DNA from: an uncultured Prevotellaceae bacterium
GTDB taxonomy: Bacteria; Bacteroidota; Bacteroidia; Bacteroidales; Bacteroidaceae
DNA length: 41,054 bases
NCBI GenBank assembly: GCA_902771445.1
Contig: CACXXD010000004.1
Location: forward strand, 1 to 41,054
Direction: 5' to 3'
Below are positions 8,568-17,700 of this stretch, piece by piece. A model generated the notes under the pieces. That model saw only the letters and a program-made list of their open reading frames with translations, was not told the origin of the DNA and did no database searches. The position numbers were made by a program, and so were the translations under genes. Within the stretch, counting starts at the first letter, position 1. Each line of letters opens with the position of its first letter.

Positions 8568-9487
8568 GTTGCTTGCTGGGAATGGATAATCTTGCTAATA
8601 ATGTCATCAAAAGGCGCTTGCGAAACGAAGTGGATGGCATCTCTCACCTTCGACATGTCGGGGTTGAGCGATACCGTCTGCTGCGGTGTGATGGCCCCGA
8701 ACTGCAGTTCACTGTCCGAGCGTGTCAGTCGCTTGATGTCTTCCACAAAGCTGCGCAGGGGGCGCGTGTCGTCGGATGCTATATTGTATATTTCGTGCTG
8801 GAAGTCAGACCGTTCCAGTGCATGCAGACAGAGCAGGTCAATCTGTCTGACGGCATCGCCCACGTAGAGGAAGTTCCACTGCTGGGTGCAGGGCGACAGC
8901 GGCATGGGCTCGTTGCGCAGCATGCGGCTGATGCTGCTCATGACTAGCGTCCACTCGTGGTCACCCTCGCCGTAGAGACTGAAGATGCGCAGGTGCATGT
9001 ACTTCATGCCCTGCTGTTCGGCAAAGGCGAAGCCCCTCCGGCACACCTCCAGCTTGGCCTTTCCGTATTCGGAGAAGGGCTGACAGGCCGTCTGTTCGTC
9101 GATGCGTTGCAGTTGTGTGCCATATTCGGCCTGCGAGCCGGCCATGACAAACAACTGGCAGCCCAGCTGGCGGGCCAGTTGCATGGCCTCATCGGCATGC
9201 TGTATGTTGGCTTGCTGTATGTCGTTCGCGTTGCGCCCCTGGTGTCCGGTGCCTTCCCATGCCAGGTGTACGAACACATCGGCATGGCCAATGGCGGGTG
9301 CCAGCGTGGGATAGTCGTCGAGCGAGGCCGTGACCACCAGCAGCCGTTCGTGTCGGCCCAGCACGGTGTCGGCTTTGCCGTTGTTGCGACAAACGGCATA
9401 GACCTTGTTTCCCTCGGCAAGCAACTGGCCTGCCAGCCGTGCTCCCAAGAAGCTTGTGGCGCCTGTGACGACGAATGTATGTGGCAT
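8564..9487 (-). CDS. NAD(P)-dependent epimerase/reductase (extended SDR)
   Basis: A 307-residue extended short-chain dehydrogenase/reductase. The nucleotide-binding glycine motif is FVVTGATSFLGARLAG (residues 5-20), and the catalytic pair appears as YGKAK (YxxxK) in the middle of the protein, followed by a PLSPCTQQWNFLYVGDAVRQ block like those of nucleotide-sugar epimerases and 4-ketoreductases. In the operon it lies between CDP-glucose 4,6-dehydratase (18 bases upstream) and the ThDP enzyme (4-base overlap), so it probably reduces or epimerises a CDP-4-keto-6-deoxy sugar, a position comparable to YerF in CDP-yersiniose synthesis. The exact reaction cannot be told from sequence. Confidence 0.82.
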   Translation of the reverse strand: MPHTFVVTGATSFLGARLAGQLLAEGNKVYAVCRNNGKADTVLGRHERLLVVTASLDDYPTLAPAIGHADVFVHLAWEGTGHQGRNANDIQQANIQHADEAMQLARQLGCQLFVMAGSQAEYGTQLQRIDEQTACQPFSEYGKAKLEVCRRGFAFAEQQGMKYMHLRIFSLYGEGDHEWTLVMSSISRMLRNEPMPLSPCTQQWNFLYVGDAVRQIDLLCLHALERSDFQHEIYNIASDDTRPLRSFVEDIKRLTRSDSELQFGAITPQQTVSLNPDMSKVRDAIHFVSQAPFDDIISKIIHSQQAT

Positions 9488-9505
9488 TGGTAAAACTGAA
9501 TGACT

Positions 9506-10588
9506 TTATTTTAGGCCTTGGAATCTGCCAATCTGTTCCTGGCAGAGCGCATAGACGTCCTCCGTCTTGTAGCGCTTGTACCAGTCGGCGGTCAGCTGGC
9601 AGCACAGGTCGATGTCGGTGCGAGGCTCCCAGCCCAGTTGCATGCGGGCCTTCGAGATGTCGAGCATCAGCAGGTTGGCCTCATGCAGCGCGTTGGGGTC
9701 CGACACGTCTTTCAGCTCGCCCTTTCCGTAGTATTCCACTATTTTCGAGGCCACGTCCCACACGGGTGTGATGCTCTCGGCACGCGGCCCGAAGTTCCAG
9801 CCTTCGCAATATCTGGTGGGCTCCTGCAGCATCTTGGCAGCCAGCAGCAGATAGCCGCTCAGCGGCTCGAGCACGTGCTGCCACGGACGGATGGCCTTCG
9901 GACTGCGAATCTCTATCGGCTGTCCGGCCTCCAGCGCTCTGATGCAGTCGGGCACGATGCGGTCTTTGGCCCAGTCGCCGCCACCCACCACGTTGCCGGC
10001 ACGCACGCTGGCGATGGCCACGTGGTGCTTTGTGCCATAGTCGGCAGGGTTGAAGAAGCTGCGTCGCCACGAGCTGATGGCAATCTCGGCAGCACCCTTC
10101 GACGACGAGTAGGGGTCGTAGCCGCCCATCGGCTCGTTCTCGCGGTATCCCCATATCTGTTCGCGGTTCTCGTAGCACTTGTCGGTGGTAATCATCACCG
10201 CCGCCTTCACGCTGGGTGTGTGGCGTATGGCCTCCATGATGTGGATAGAACCCATCACGTTGGTCTCGTAGGTCTCCACAGGTATCTCATAGCTGAGCCT
10301 GACCAGCGGCTGGGCGGCCAGGTGGAACACGACCTCTGGCTGATACTCGTTGAAGATGTCCTGCATGCGCTGACGGTCACGAATGTCGGCCCTGATGTCG
10401 GCCACAATCTTACGTCCGATGCCGGAAAGAACAAAGTTGTCTGAGGGTGTTGCTGGTTCCAGGCCGATGCCAATGACCTCGGCGCCCAATTCTTTCAACC
10501 AAATTGACAGCCATGAACCTTTAAAGCCTGTATGTCCTGTAACAAGTACTTTTTTACCACGAAAAGCTGAGTCGAGTGAAATGCTCAT
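9506..10588 (-). CDS. rfbG: CDP-glucose 4,6-dehydratase
   Basis: A 360-residue extended SDR with features diagnostic of CDP-glucose 4,6-dehydratase: VTGHTGFKGSWLSIWLKELG at the NAD site (residues 16-35), the TTDKCYENRE block carrying the catalytic Thr/Asp region, and the YDPYSSSKGAAE segment with the YxxxK pair. It converts CDP-glucose to CDP-4-keto-6-deoxyglucose, the first committed step toward CDP-linked deoxysugars of O-antigens. It is the first gene of the minus-strand operon, with a promoter just upstream (10624-10655). The partner genes usually found beside it, glucose-1-phosphate cytidylyltransferase (rfbF) and the 3-dehydratase (rfbH), are absent from this window and would have to lie elsewhere in the genome. 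Confidence 0.93.
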   Translation of the reverse strand: MSISLDSAFRGKKVLVTGHTGFKGSWLSIWLKELGAEVIGIGLEPATPSDNFVLSGIGRKIVADIRADIRDRQRMQDIFNEYQPEVVFHLAAQPLVRLSYEIPVETYETNVMGSIHIMEAIRHTPSVKAAVMITTDKCYENREQIWGYRENEPMGGYDPYSSSKGAAEIAISSWRRSFFNPADYGTKHHVAIASVRAGNVVGGGDWAKDRIVPDCIRALEAGQPIEIRSPKAIRPWQHVLEPLSGYLLLAAKMLQEPTRYCEGWNFGPRAESITPVWDVASKIVEYYGKGELKDVSDPNALHEANLLMLDISKARMQLGWEPRTDIDLCCQLTADWYKRYKTEDVYALCQEQIGRFQGLK

Positions 10589-10623
10589 AATTCTCGATTC
10601 TTACGAATATTTAATATTTTTTG

Positions 10624-10655
10624 CAAATATAGTTGTTTTTTATGATACTACCAAA
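10624..10655 (-). promoter_or_regulatory. promoter of the rfbG operon
   Basis: On the minus strand TATATTTG (10631-10624) is a perfect -7 element, with TTTG (10655-10652) 20 bases upstream as the -33 element. The start codon of rfbG follows about 36 bases downstream, giving a short leader. Confidence 0.75.
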
Positions 10656-10709
10656 TGTTTCGATGAAAAAGAGCATACAATGGCGAAAAAGCACTCAAAA
10701 TGTCGGCTT

Positions 10710-10844
10710 GTTGAGATACAATACAAATCAAACTGGGTTTAAAGCCAAATCAAACTGAGATATGACTTAAATCACGTTGTGATTTGACTTAAAACTCAGC
10801 ATGATTTGGCTTTAAACCCAGTTTGATTTGTATTGAATCTCAGC
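10710..10844. repeat. large imperfect palindrome, repeat family copy 2
   Basis: Arms 10720-10759 and 10795-10834 are reverse complements apart from about three bases, and the similarity continues outwards (GAGATACAATAC against GTATTGAATCTC), so the arms total about 50 bases. A smaller palindrome (AAATCAC/GTGATTT) sits in the loop. The core ACTGGGTTTAAAGCC is shared with the copies near 394-505 and 35576-35720. It occupies the gap between the rfbG promoter and the 3' end of the glycoside hydrolase gene. Confidence 0.88.
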
Positions 10845-10857
10845 ACAATCTCTTTTC

Positions 10858-10875
10858 GTCTGTTCAGACCACCCC
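10858..10875. repeat. short dispersed motif GTCTGTTCAGACC, copy 1
   Basis: GTCTGTTCAGAC is a perfect 5-bp inverted repeat with a 2-base centre, followed by CACCCC. The same motif and C-rich tail occur at 40888-40905 just after xerD. Both copies follow a T-rich stretch close to the 3' end of a gene, which may mean a terminator-like or repeat-derived sequence. Confidence 0.5.
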
Positions 10876-10895
10876 AGATGATTTTTTACTATGTC

Positions 10896-13800
10896 TTATT
10901 TAACAAACCGTTTGGCATTTCTCTTGACATAGATGCCTTTCTGCGAAGGATGCTCGCCGACAGGACGGCCTTGCAGGTCGAAATAGCGGGCAGACGACGG
11001 GGCGGTCGTGACGATGCCGATGCCCAGTTCACGCAGTTCGTCGGCAGCACCGAGGATGGGCATGGTCGTGCCATCCCAGCTTTCGAGGATGGTCATGCCG
11101 TCGACCTTGGTGATGATGGCCGAGTAGTTTGTCATGGGTTCGCGCTCGCTGATGCGACACCACACACCGTCCTTCAGCAGATAGCTGCCCAAGGGGGCCT
11201 GCGAGTAACTGATGAAATGGCCGCGCAGATTGTTGTCGCCCCTGCCGGCAGAGCGAGCGGCCTCGCCGGCAGCAAAGAACACGACATCGGAATGTGCTGA
11301 CTGATAGATATATGGCATGCCTGGCTCAGTCTCGCTGACCTCCTCCAAGCACAGTTGCTGATAGTCGCTCAGCAGTCCGGCGATGCGGTAGAGCTTCATG
11401 CCTTCGGGGATGCGGTAGGCGTATGGCAGACAGACGGCTCCCCATTGGTTTGGCACAAGCGAGAAGCGATAGACGGGATGATAGAGCAGACGGAAGTCTG
11501 TGGCACACCACCACCCTTCGCGCTGGTCGCCCTTGTTGGTGCTCACGTCGCCGTTGCCATAGCGTCGCCAGGCATAGTCGGTGGCTCCTTGCTTCGACGA
11601 GGCGAAGCCGATGACGAGCGTGTCGGTGGCGGCTCCGCTGACGTAGACGGGAGTTGTGGTGAGGGTCTGCCAGGCAGAGATGGTGCCGGGAATGTCGAGG
11701 TAGTCGCGCTGAAGGAATGGGGTCTCGGCAGAGAGAGGGAGAGAGAGGGGGGCGGAGGGATCGGAGTACTCAGAGTAATCGGAATACTCGGAGTTCTCAG
11801 AGTTCTCTGATTTCTCGACCCTGATGAAGCCATGCTGGTCGCTCAGACAGTAGTGCTGGGTGCTGGCCTTGCACTCCAGCGAATAGAGGCCCTCGGGCAG
11901 ACCACCGATGCGCTGGCGTATCTCCATCGTCTGACTGGCGGCTTCGCTGGCCGCAAGACCGCTCCACCATGCGTTCCAGCAGGTCTTGCCCTGCTGTGTG
12001 GCCGTGCGCTGGTCGCCTTCGGTGAATGTGCCTGCCTTGGTCAGCCAGCCGTCGGCAGTCTCGAATGAGGGCGACTTTGGTTGCGTCGGGGCCTCCTCCA
12101 TGACGAGATAGCCTTCGAGGGCCTTCTGCAGCTGCTCGCAGTCGGCGGCTTCGATGGCAGCCTGCAAGGCCTCGCGCCCCTCGAAGTTCATGCCGACAAG
12201 CACGCGGGCCACCGTCAGCAGCGAGTCGACCAGCAGCTGCTCGCGGGCGGCGATATAGGGTTTCAGCTGTTCGTTGCGCCTTTCCGACAACAGTTCGCCG
12301 TTGGCCAGTGCCTCCTTCTCGCTGACGAAGAGCTTGCGCAGCTCAATGTCGGCCAGTTGAGCCGTACCGGCCAGCCAGCGGAACGACAGCACGGCCTCGT
12401 TGTTGTTGCCGCTGTTGAAGACCGCCTGCTTCGTCGACCAGTAGTCGTCCGAAATCAGCGTGGCCTTGTTCTCGTCGGTGGTGCTGCCCTTCTGCCGGAG
12501 GTCCACCTTGATATACTCGCCAGCATTTTTCATGGCCACGCGAATCACGTAGTCCTGGTTCGGCTCCACGTCGAAGGCCGTCCTGATGGAACCAACCCCC
12601 GTCTGCCCCGTGTTGGCCAGACACTGCAGGAAGTAGCCGTCGGTGAGCTGCTTGGGCATCACCTCGAACCACGGCTGACCGAGCGGCTGTCCTGTGCCGT
12701 CGGTCCATCCGTCGAGCCCCATCTGGAAGTCGCCGTTCGCTACCAAGTTGCCGCCCACATAGCGCATGCCGCCGGCAGTCTCGATGGCCTCGCCCGGCTC
12801 CATGTCCTCCGAACTCCAGTAGTCGCGCCCACTGAAACTGCGAATGTGCAGTCGGTAGCGCGTGCCGTCCGCATAGTCGTTGTCCACCAGCGCATAGTCG
12901 GCCTCAGCATCCTCGGGCTTCACCGTCTGCCATGTCTGCCAGGGCTTTCCGGGCAGTTTGCGGAGCACCTCCATCAGCTGATTGTACTCACCGTCGAAGT
13001 CGTGCCAGGTGATGCGAGCCTGCGCGTCGCCAGTCGCCTTGACGCGGAAGTCGCGGAAGCCGCCGCGCATGGGCGGTGTGTCGGGCACCTTCTCGTAGCT
13101 CTTGTTGTAGCCCATGCCCGACAGCATGCTGGCATATTTCTTGCCCGCCTGCGTCAGCGAACCGTTGTTATAGAGCTTGCCCTTCGACTCGCTGTTCCAG
13201 TAGAAGTAGCGCTCCACGTAGCCATACGAGTTCAGTTTGTTGTAGATCTGCTCCACGCCCCACGCGATGTCGCCGTCGGTCTTGCCGCTCTCGAAGGCTC
13301 CGTTCTTGTTCCACGACGAGCCCCAGAACCACTCCGAGATCCAGAGTGGCCGCTTGTACTTGCTGTGCATCGCGCCCAGGTTGTTGAAGTTGTCGATAAG
13401 CCAGTAGCAGTGCAGGTCGACGAGGTCGCATCGCCAGCCGCGTGCGTCGATGCTGTCGAGGAACTGCTTGATGAAGCCCGAGCCGTCGGTATAGTCGCTG
13501 CCGTCCCACGACGAGGGCGAGCAGAGCCGCATGCCCGTGCGCATCAGGTTCTGCCAGTTGGCCAGTATGGTGCCGAGCGACTGCGGCTTGTCGTCGCTGC
13601 CATTGCGCGGCTCGTTGTTGGTCTTCATGTGACAGGTCCACGTGGCTTGTCCGCAAGCCGCCGACGAAGGCCAGTCCTCATACAGATGGTTGGCCACGCA
13701 CTCCACGTCGGGGTTCATGTCGTGGCCCACTCCCCAGTCGTAGCAGCTGATGACGTTCAGCGCATCGCAGGCGTCGGCATTGGTACTGCTGGCCAGTCCC

Positions 13801-14450
13801 TTCTTTCCGGCAGTGTTCCACTTGAAGATGCGATAGCTGGTGATCTTCTCGTCGAGAATTTGCGGGAGCGAGGCCATCTCCAGGTCTTCGCTGTTGGCAA
13901 TGAAACAGCGCTGATAGCCGTAGCCGCTCTTCTGTGTGGCGAAGGTGACCATGTAGCCGCGCTTCAGTCGGAAGGAGCGGATGCGGTTGTTCAGTTTCTT
14001 GTCGGTGAGGGTCACCATGTAGCCGCCGTCGTTCTCCAGTCCGAAGTCGCTGCACGACTCGCCGCCGAAGTTCTGTTCGCTGTAGACGGTGAGGGGCTTG
14101 AAGGTGCCAGCGTAGGGCAGGATCATGGAGCCGCGTGTGCCATAGAGGCGCACCTGACAGTTCACGCCGTTGCGTGCCGCCTGTCCGTTGATGGTCACGT
14201 GCTTGGCCAGCAGCGAGGCGATGAGCTTCGAGGGCTTGACACGCTCCACGATGAGCACGGCATGGTCGGTGTTCGCAATGTCGACCACCACATCGTCGGC
14301 AAAGGGAGTCTCGCCGTTCACGATATAGTCTACGTCGGTGGTCAGCGTGATGTTGGCGGTCACCTGTCCCACCGTTGTCTTGGTGTTGGCTGCCTTGGCC
14401 GTCAGCACAACGAGGGCCAGGAGCATCAAGAAAGTCTTCTTTGTCAGCAT
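10896..14450 (-). CDS. large secreted glycoside hydrolase, GH128/Asl1-like
   Basis: An 1184-residue secreted protein. The N-terminus is a signal peptide (MLTKKTFLMLLALVVLTAKA). Residues from about 210 to 440 form a TIM-barrel-like catalytic core resembling the GH128 (Asl1-like) family of beta-1,3-glucanases: KTNNEPRNG supplies the acid/base glutamate (E280), DLHCYW lies on a barrel strand, and PLWISEWFWG holds the likely nucleophile (E373). A fibronectin-like and a beta-sandwich-like region follow, then a module at about residues 795-1015 (GTFTEGDQR, KTCWNAW) homologous to one in the divergent neighbour. The C-terminus YFDLQGRPV...KGIYVKRNAKRFVK resembles Prevotella secretion or sorting tails. 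An acidic Ser-Glu-rich repeat interrupts the last module. Substrate specificity is not proven. Confidence 0.72.
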   Translation of the reverse strand: MLTKKTFLMLLALVVLTAKAANTKTTVGQVTANITLTTDVDYIVNGETPFADDVVVDIANTDHAVLIVERVKPSKLIASLLAKHVTINGQAARNGVNCQVRLYGTRGSMILPYAGTFKPLTVYSEQNFGGESCSDFGLENDGGYMVTLTDKKLNNRIRSFRLKRGYMVTFATQKSGYGYQRCFIANSEDLEMASLPQILDEKITSYRIFKWNTAGKKGLASSTNADACDALNVISCYDWGVGHDMNPDVECVANHLYEDWPSSAACGQATWTCHMKTNNEPRNGSDDKPQSLGTILANWQNLMRTGMRLCSPSSWDGSDYTDGSGFIKQFLDSIDARGWRCDLVDLHCYWLIDNFNNLGAMHSKYKRPLWISEWFWGSSWNKNGAFESGKTDGDIAWGVEQIYNKLNSYGYVERYFYWNSESKGKLYNNGSLTQAGKKYASMLSGMGYNKSYEKVPDTPPMRGGFRDFRVKATGDAQARITWHDFDGEYNQLMEVLRKLPGKPWQTWQTVKPEDAEADYALVDNDYADGTRYRLHIRSFSGRDYWSSEDMEPGEAIETAGGMRYVGGNLVANGDFQMGLDGWTDGTGQPLGQPWFEVMPKQLTDGYFLQCLANTGQTGVGSIRTAFDVEPNQDYVIRVAMKNAGEYIKVDLRQKGSTTDENKATLISDDYWSTKQAVFNSGNNNEAVLSFRWLAGTAQLADIELRKLFVSEKEALANGELLSERRNEQLKPYIAAREQLLVDSLLTVARVLVGMNFEGREALQAAIEAADCEQLQKALEGYLVMEEAPTQPKSPSFETADGWLTKAGTFTEGDQRTATQQGKTCWNAWWSGLAASEAASQTMEIRQRIGGLPEGLYSLECKASTQHYCLSDQHGFIRVEKSENSENSEYSDYSEYSDPSAPLSLPLSAETPFLQRDYLDIPGTISAWQTLTTTPVYVSGAATDTLVIGFASSKQGATDYAWRRYGNGDVSTNKGDQREGWWCATDFRLLYHPVYRFSLVPNQWGAVCLPYAYRIPEGMKLYRIAGLLSDYQQLCLEEVSETEPGMPYIYQSAHSDVVFFAAGEAARSAGRGDNNLRGHFISYSQAPLGSYLLKDGVWCRISEREPMTNYSAIITKVDGMTILESWDGTTMPILGAADELRELGIGIVTTAPSSARYFDLQGRPVGEHPSQKGIYVKRNAKRFVK
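11731..11810. repeat. in-frame 9-nt minisatellite and purine tract inside the glycoside hydrolase
   Basis: On the coding (minus) strand six consecutive 9-base units (11810-11757) encode SEN, SEN, SEY, SDY, SEY and SDP. They are followed by a pyrimidine-rich tract (complement of GAGAGAGGGAGAGAGAGG) encoding a Ser/Leu/Pro-rich linker. The insertion falls inside a predicted beta-sandwich module and is missing from the homologous module of the neighbouring protein. Confidence 0.8.
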
Positions 14451-14505
14451 ATTATAGATTGTTTTTTACTCACTCTTGCTTACGATAATTCTAAAACACT
14501 CTATG

Positions 14506-14513
14506 CAAAGTTA
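14506..14513 (-). promoter_or_regulatory. -7 promoter element for the glycoside hydrolase
   Basis: TAACTTTG on the minus strand fits the TAnnTTTG consensus about 56 bases before the hydrolase start. The -33 region is only weakly matched (TTTA at about 23 bases). Confidence 0.55.
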
Positions 14514-14607
14514 TGAATTTTTCGCTTAAATCTTTGTAAAAAGCTCTTTTTCATTCTGTTTTATGTATTTTTTAATTAAATGTGCTCACGTTTTCAGAAA
14601 TTTTTCT

Positions 14608-14615
14608 TATTTTTG
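14608..14615 (+). promoter_or_regulatory. -7 promoter element for the 14705 gene
   Basis: TATTTTTG fits the TAnnTTTG consensus and would start transcription near 14622, leaving a leader of about 80 bases. With the minus-strand element at 14506-14513 it forms a divergent promoter pair 94 bases apart. Confidence 0.55.
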
Positions 14616-14704
14616 CATGGAAAAATTGCAATTAAACCTTATTTACTAACAGAGAATATTCTTATTCATTTAAACCTAACTTTTTTACTAACATGATTAC
14701 TAAC

Positions 14705-17700
14705 ATGAAAAAATTTTTACTTTTCGCAATGGGTGCGATGATGTCTGCGACATCGTTTGCACAAGAAGAGGATGTGACACACTACATCCAGAACGCGGGA
14801 TTTGACGAGGACCTGACGTGGCAAGCCGACGGCTCAACCAAACCCATCGTCAGCACGACAAAGGAATTTTCAAACCGCAGTTTTGCCTATGAAGCTGAAG
14901 ACGGTACGGTGTATGCCTATGGCCGCGGCTCACGCTCTGACGGCGCTAAGCCTGCATGGAACGGCTTCTTTGGCCAGATTAAGGGCTGGACACCCGGTGA
15001 CAAAGCTTACACGGGCAAATCGTACTACCCCATTGGCACTGATGCCGCAGAATGGGTATACTTCGGCTCTGTTCCCTATGACCTCGGTGCAAAGGCTATC
15101 CCCATCGCCGACGACGGTACAACTTTCCTTTCTGTGCCTCAGAAGCCTGCTGCCGACAGTGGCGACGATAACAAGGCATTCATCTACCTACGTGCAGGAT
15201 GGGGCGGTGCTGCAACCTACAAGCAGACAGTAAAGCTGCCCTGCGCAGTCTATCGCCTGGAGTACTGGGCCATCAACACCAACCCCGGTGCAAGCAAAGG
15301 CAAGAACCTCAGTAGAGTGGTCTGCCGCAAGGACGAATTCAAGGATGAAACAGGTTTCAACGACACTGAGTGGACACTGCACGAAATCGAGTTCACCCCG
15401 ACAGCTGAGTTCAGCATGGAATTCGGTTTCCAGTCGGACGGCGGTTCTGGCAGCAACCCATTCCTCTGCATCGACGGTATCAAGCTCTACAAGATTGGCG
15501 AGGCCGATCCCGACGAGATTCTTCGTTCGGACATCAACGAGTTCATCAACGAGTGCGACGAGCTGGCCGGACGTGCTGCCTCTGAGGGCTTCTACGGTCT
15601 GTCGGCCTACATCGGCGACTACTCGCTGGAGACCCTTGAGGACTACCTGTACGAGAGCGGCGATGCTCTTGAGGCTGCTGCAAAGGCTGCCGAGGAGCGC
15701 ATGAAGGACATCCGCAAGGCCATCGAGGAGATGGAGAACGTGAATGCAGTGCTGGCCAAGATGGACAACCTGATGCAGAGCACCAGCTTCCCCGGCAAGG
15801 CTGACTTCGAGACTGCCTACAACAAGATTCTGAACTACAAGCAGAACCAGAGCTATGAGGGCGACATCGTGGCAAGCATCCTGGCTGCTACCGAGGAGGC
15901 CAACACCGCCATCAAGGCTTACTATCTGTCACAGCAGGATTCGGCCACTGAGGAGAACCCCGCCGACTTCAGCATCTTCGTGAAGAACCCCTGGTTCATC
16001 AAGACCATTGCCGAGCCTACACTCGTAGACGGTGAGTGGATATTCCCCAAAGCCGACACCTACACAGAAGGTAGCACCAACGACGACCTGACCAACGAGG
16101 GATGGACCGTGACTGGTACCTACACTGGTGGCGACCAGCGCCTGAACTGGCAGCGCGGACGCAGCTGCTGGAACGCATGGGGCAGCGGCATCACTGGCAC
16201 CATCGCCGTGGGCCAGACCCTGGAGAACCTGCCCAATGGCTACTATACCGTTTCTGCCGACCTGATCACTCAGAGTGGCTGTCTGACCGACCAGCACACA
16301 TACGCTCAGAGCACATCGGAGAAGAAGATTGCCAGCACAACACTGTCAATCGAGGGATGGGACGAGAACATGTGGGAGACCGTGAGCATGTCGGCTACCG
16401 ACAAGGTGCTTGTGGTCGACGGCAAGCTGACCATCGGTGCCGAGGGTACTGGCACTGGCAGCGGATCGGCCGGATGGTTCCTCGCTACCAACTTCAAACT
16501 GAACTTCCTGGGCAAGGCTTCTGACGCCGACATCGAGGCTGCCATTGCCAACTCTTACACCGCTAAGCTGACCGAGGCCAACGAGTTTGTAAGCACCATG
16601 CACTTCGCTCTCGACAAGCAGGCTCTCAGCGACTCTATCGCCAAGTACAACGCTGCTGCCGACAAGGAGGCCAAGCTGGAGGCCATCAGCGCACTGACAC
16701 TGGCTCTGACCGAGGCTCAGAAGAGCGAGGCCAAGTATGTGGAGTACTTCCAGGAGGGCAAGACCCTGCCCACCATCGCCGACAAACTGGCTGCTGAGGG
16801 CGAGGAAGGCTACGGCGAAGCTAAGGAGATTGCTCAGTTCGCCTACGACTATGCCATCAACTGGATCAACGGTGCCGAGGGTACTTACAACAAGATCGAC
16901 AGCATCGTGAACCACACCAAGGACTATGTGAACACCTATGTTCCCGTATATCAGGAGGCTGCTCAGGTGGCTGCTGCTGCCAAGGAGACTGGCAAGAACG
17001 CACTGGTTGCTGCCATGAACGCACAGAAGACCGCCCTGCTGGCTGAGATGAAGGAGACCGCATTCGTGAACGAGTGCGTGAACGCACTGAAGGAGCTCAT
17101 GAACGTGGTGAAGAAGCAGAACATCTGGGAGGATGAGAACGCTAACGACTACACTGCCTTCATCATCAACCCGAACCTGGAGGCTGAGGACGGCTGGACC
17201 TTCGAGCGCGGCAACGGCGACAAGAACAGTACTCAGGGCCAGTGGTTCGACGGCTCGAACACTCGCTACATTGACTCTTACCACTCAACCAACGTGACCG
17301 ACGAGGAGACTGGCGAGACCACACACACGGGTCTGATCGGCTTCAAGGGTTCGCAGCTGGTGAAGGACCTGCCCAACGGTACTTACACTGTGGGTGCCTA
17401 CACTCGTACTCCTGCCGAGGGTGCCTACATCTTCGCAGGCGTGGCCGACACCACCTTCGTCGAGATTCCTCTGAGCTACTACAACGAGGAGATTGCAAGC
17501 GACAACCACGGCCCGATGTGGGACGAGGCTGAGCAGAAGATCGTGAATGAAGGTCTGTCGGAGGAAGATCCTACCTACGCTTACTGGAACGCTATCTACA
17601 ATGCCAACAACGGTTCTGGCCGCGGCTGGAAGCATCAGGAGATCGAGAACATCGTTGTGACCAACCACGAACTCTTCATCGGTACGATGGCCGGCACTGA

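Noticed and set aside
7389..8867. 492-residue plus-strand ORF opposite the ThDP enzyme
   Set aside because: Antisense to strong ThDP motifs, with no domain of its own.
12081..14516. 811-residue plus-strand ORF opposite the glycoside hydrolase
   Set aside because: It is an antisense shadow of a gene with a signal peptide, catalytic motifs and module homology. Its own translation shows no domain and is Val/Leu/His/Arg-rich, as expected from GC-biased codons read in reverse.
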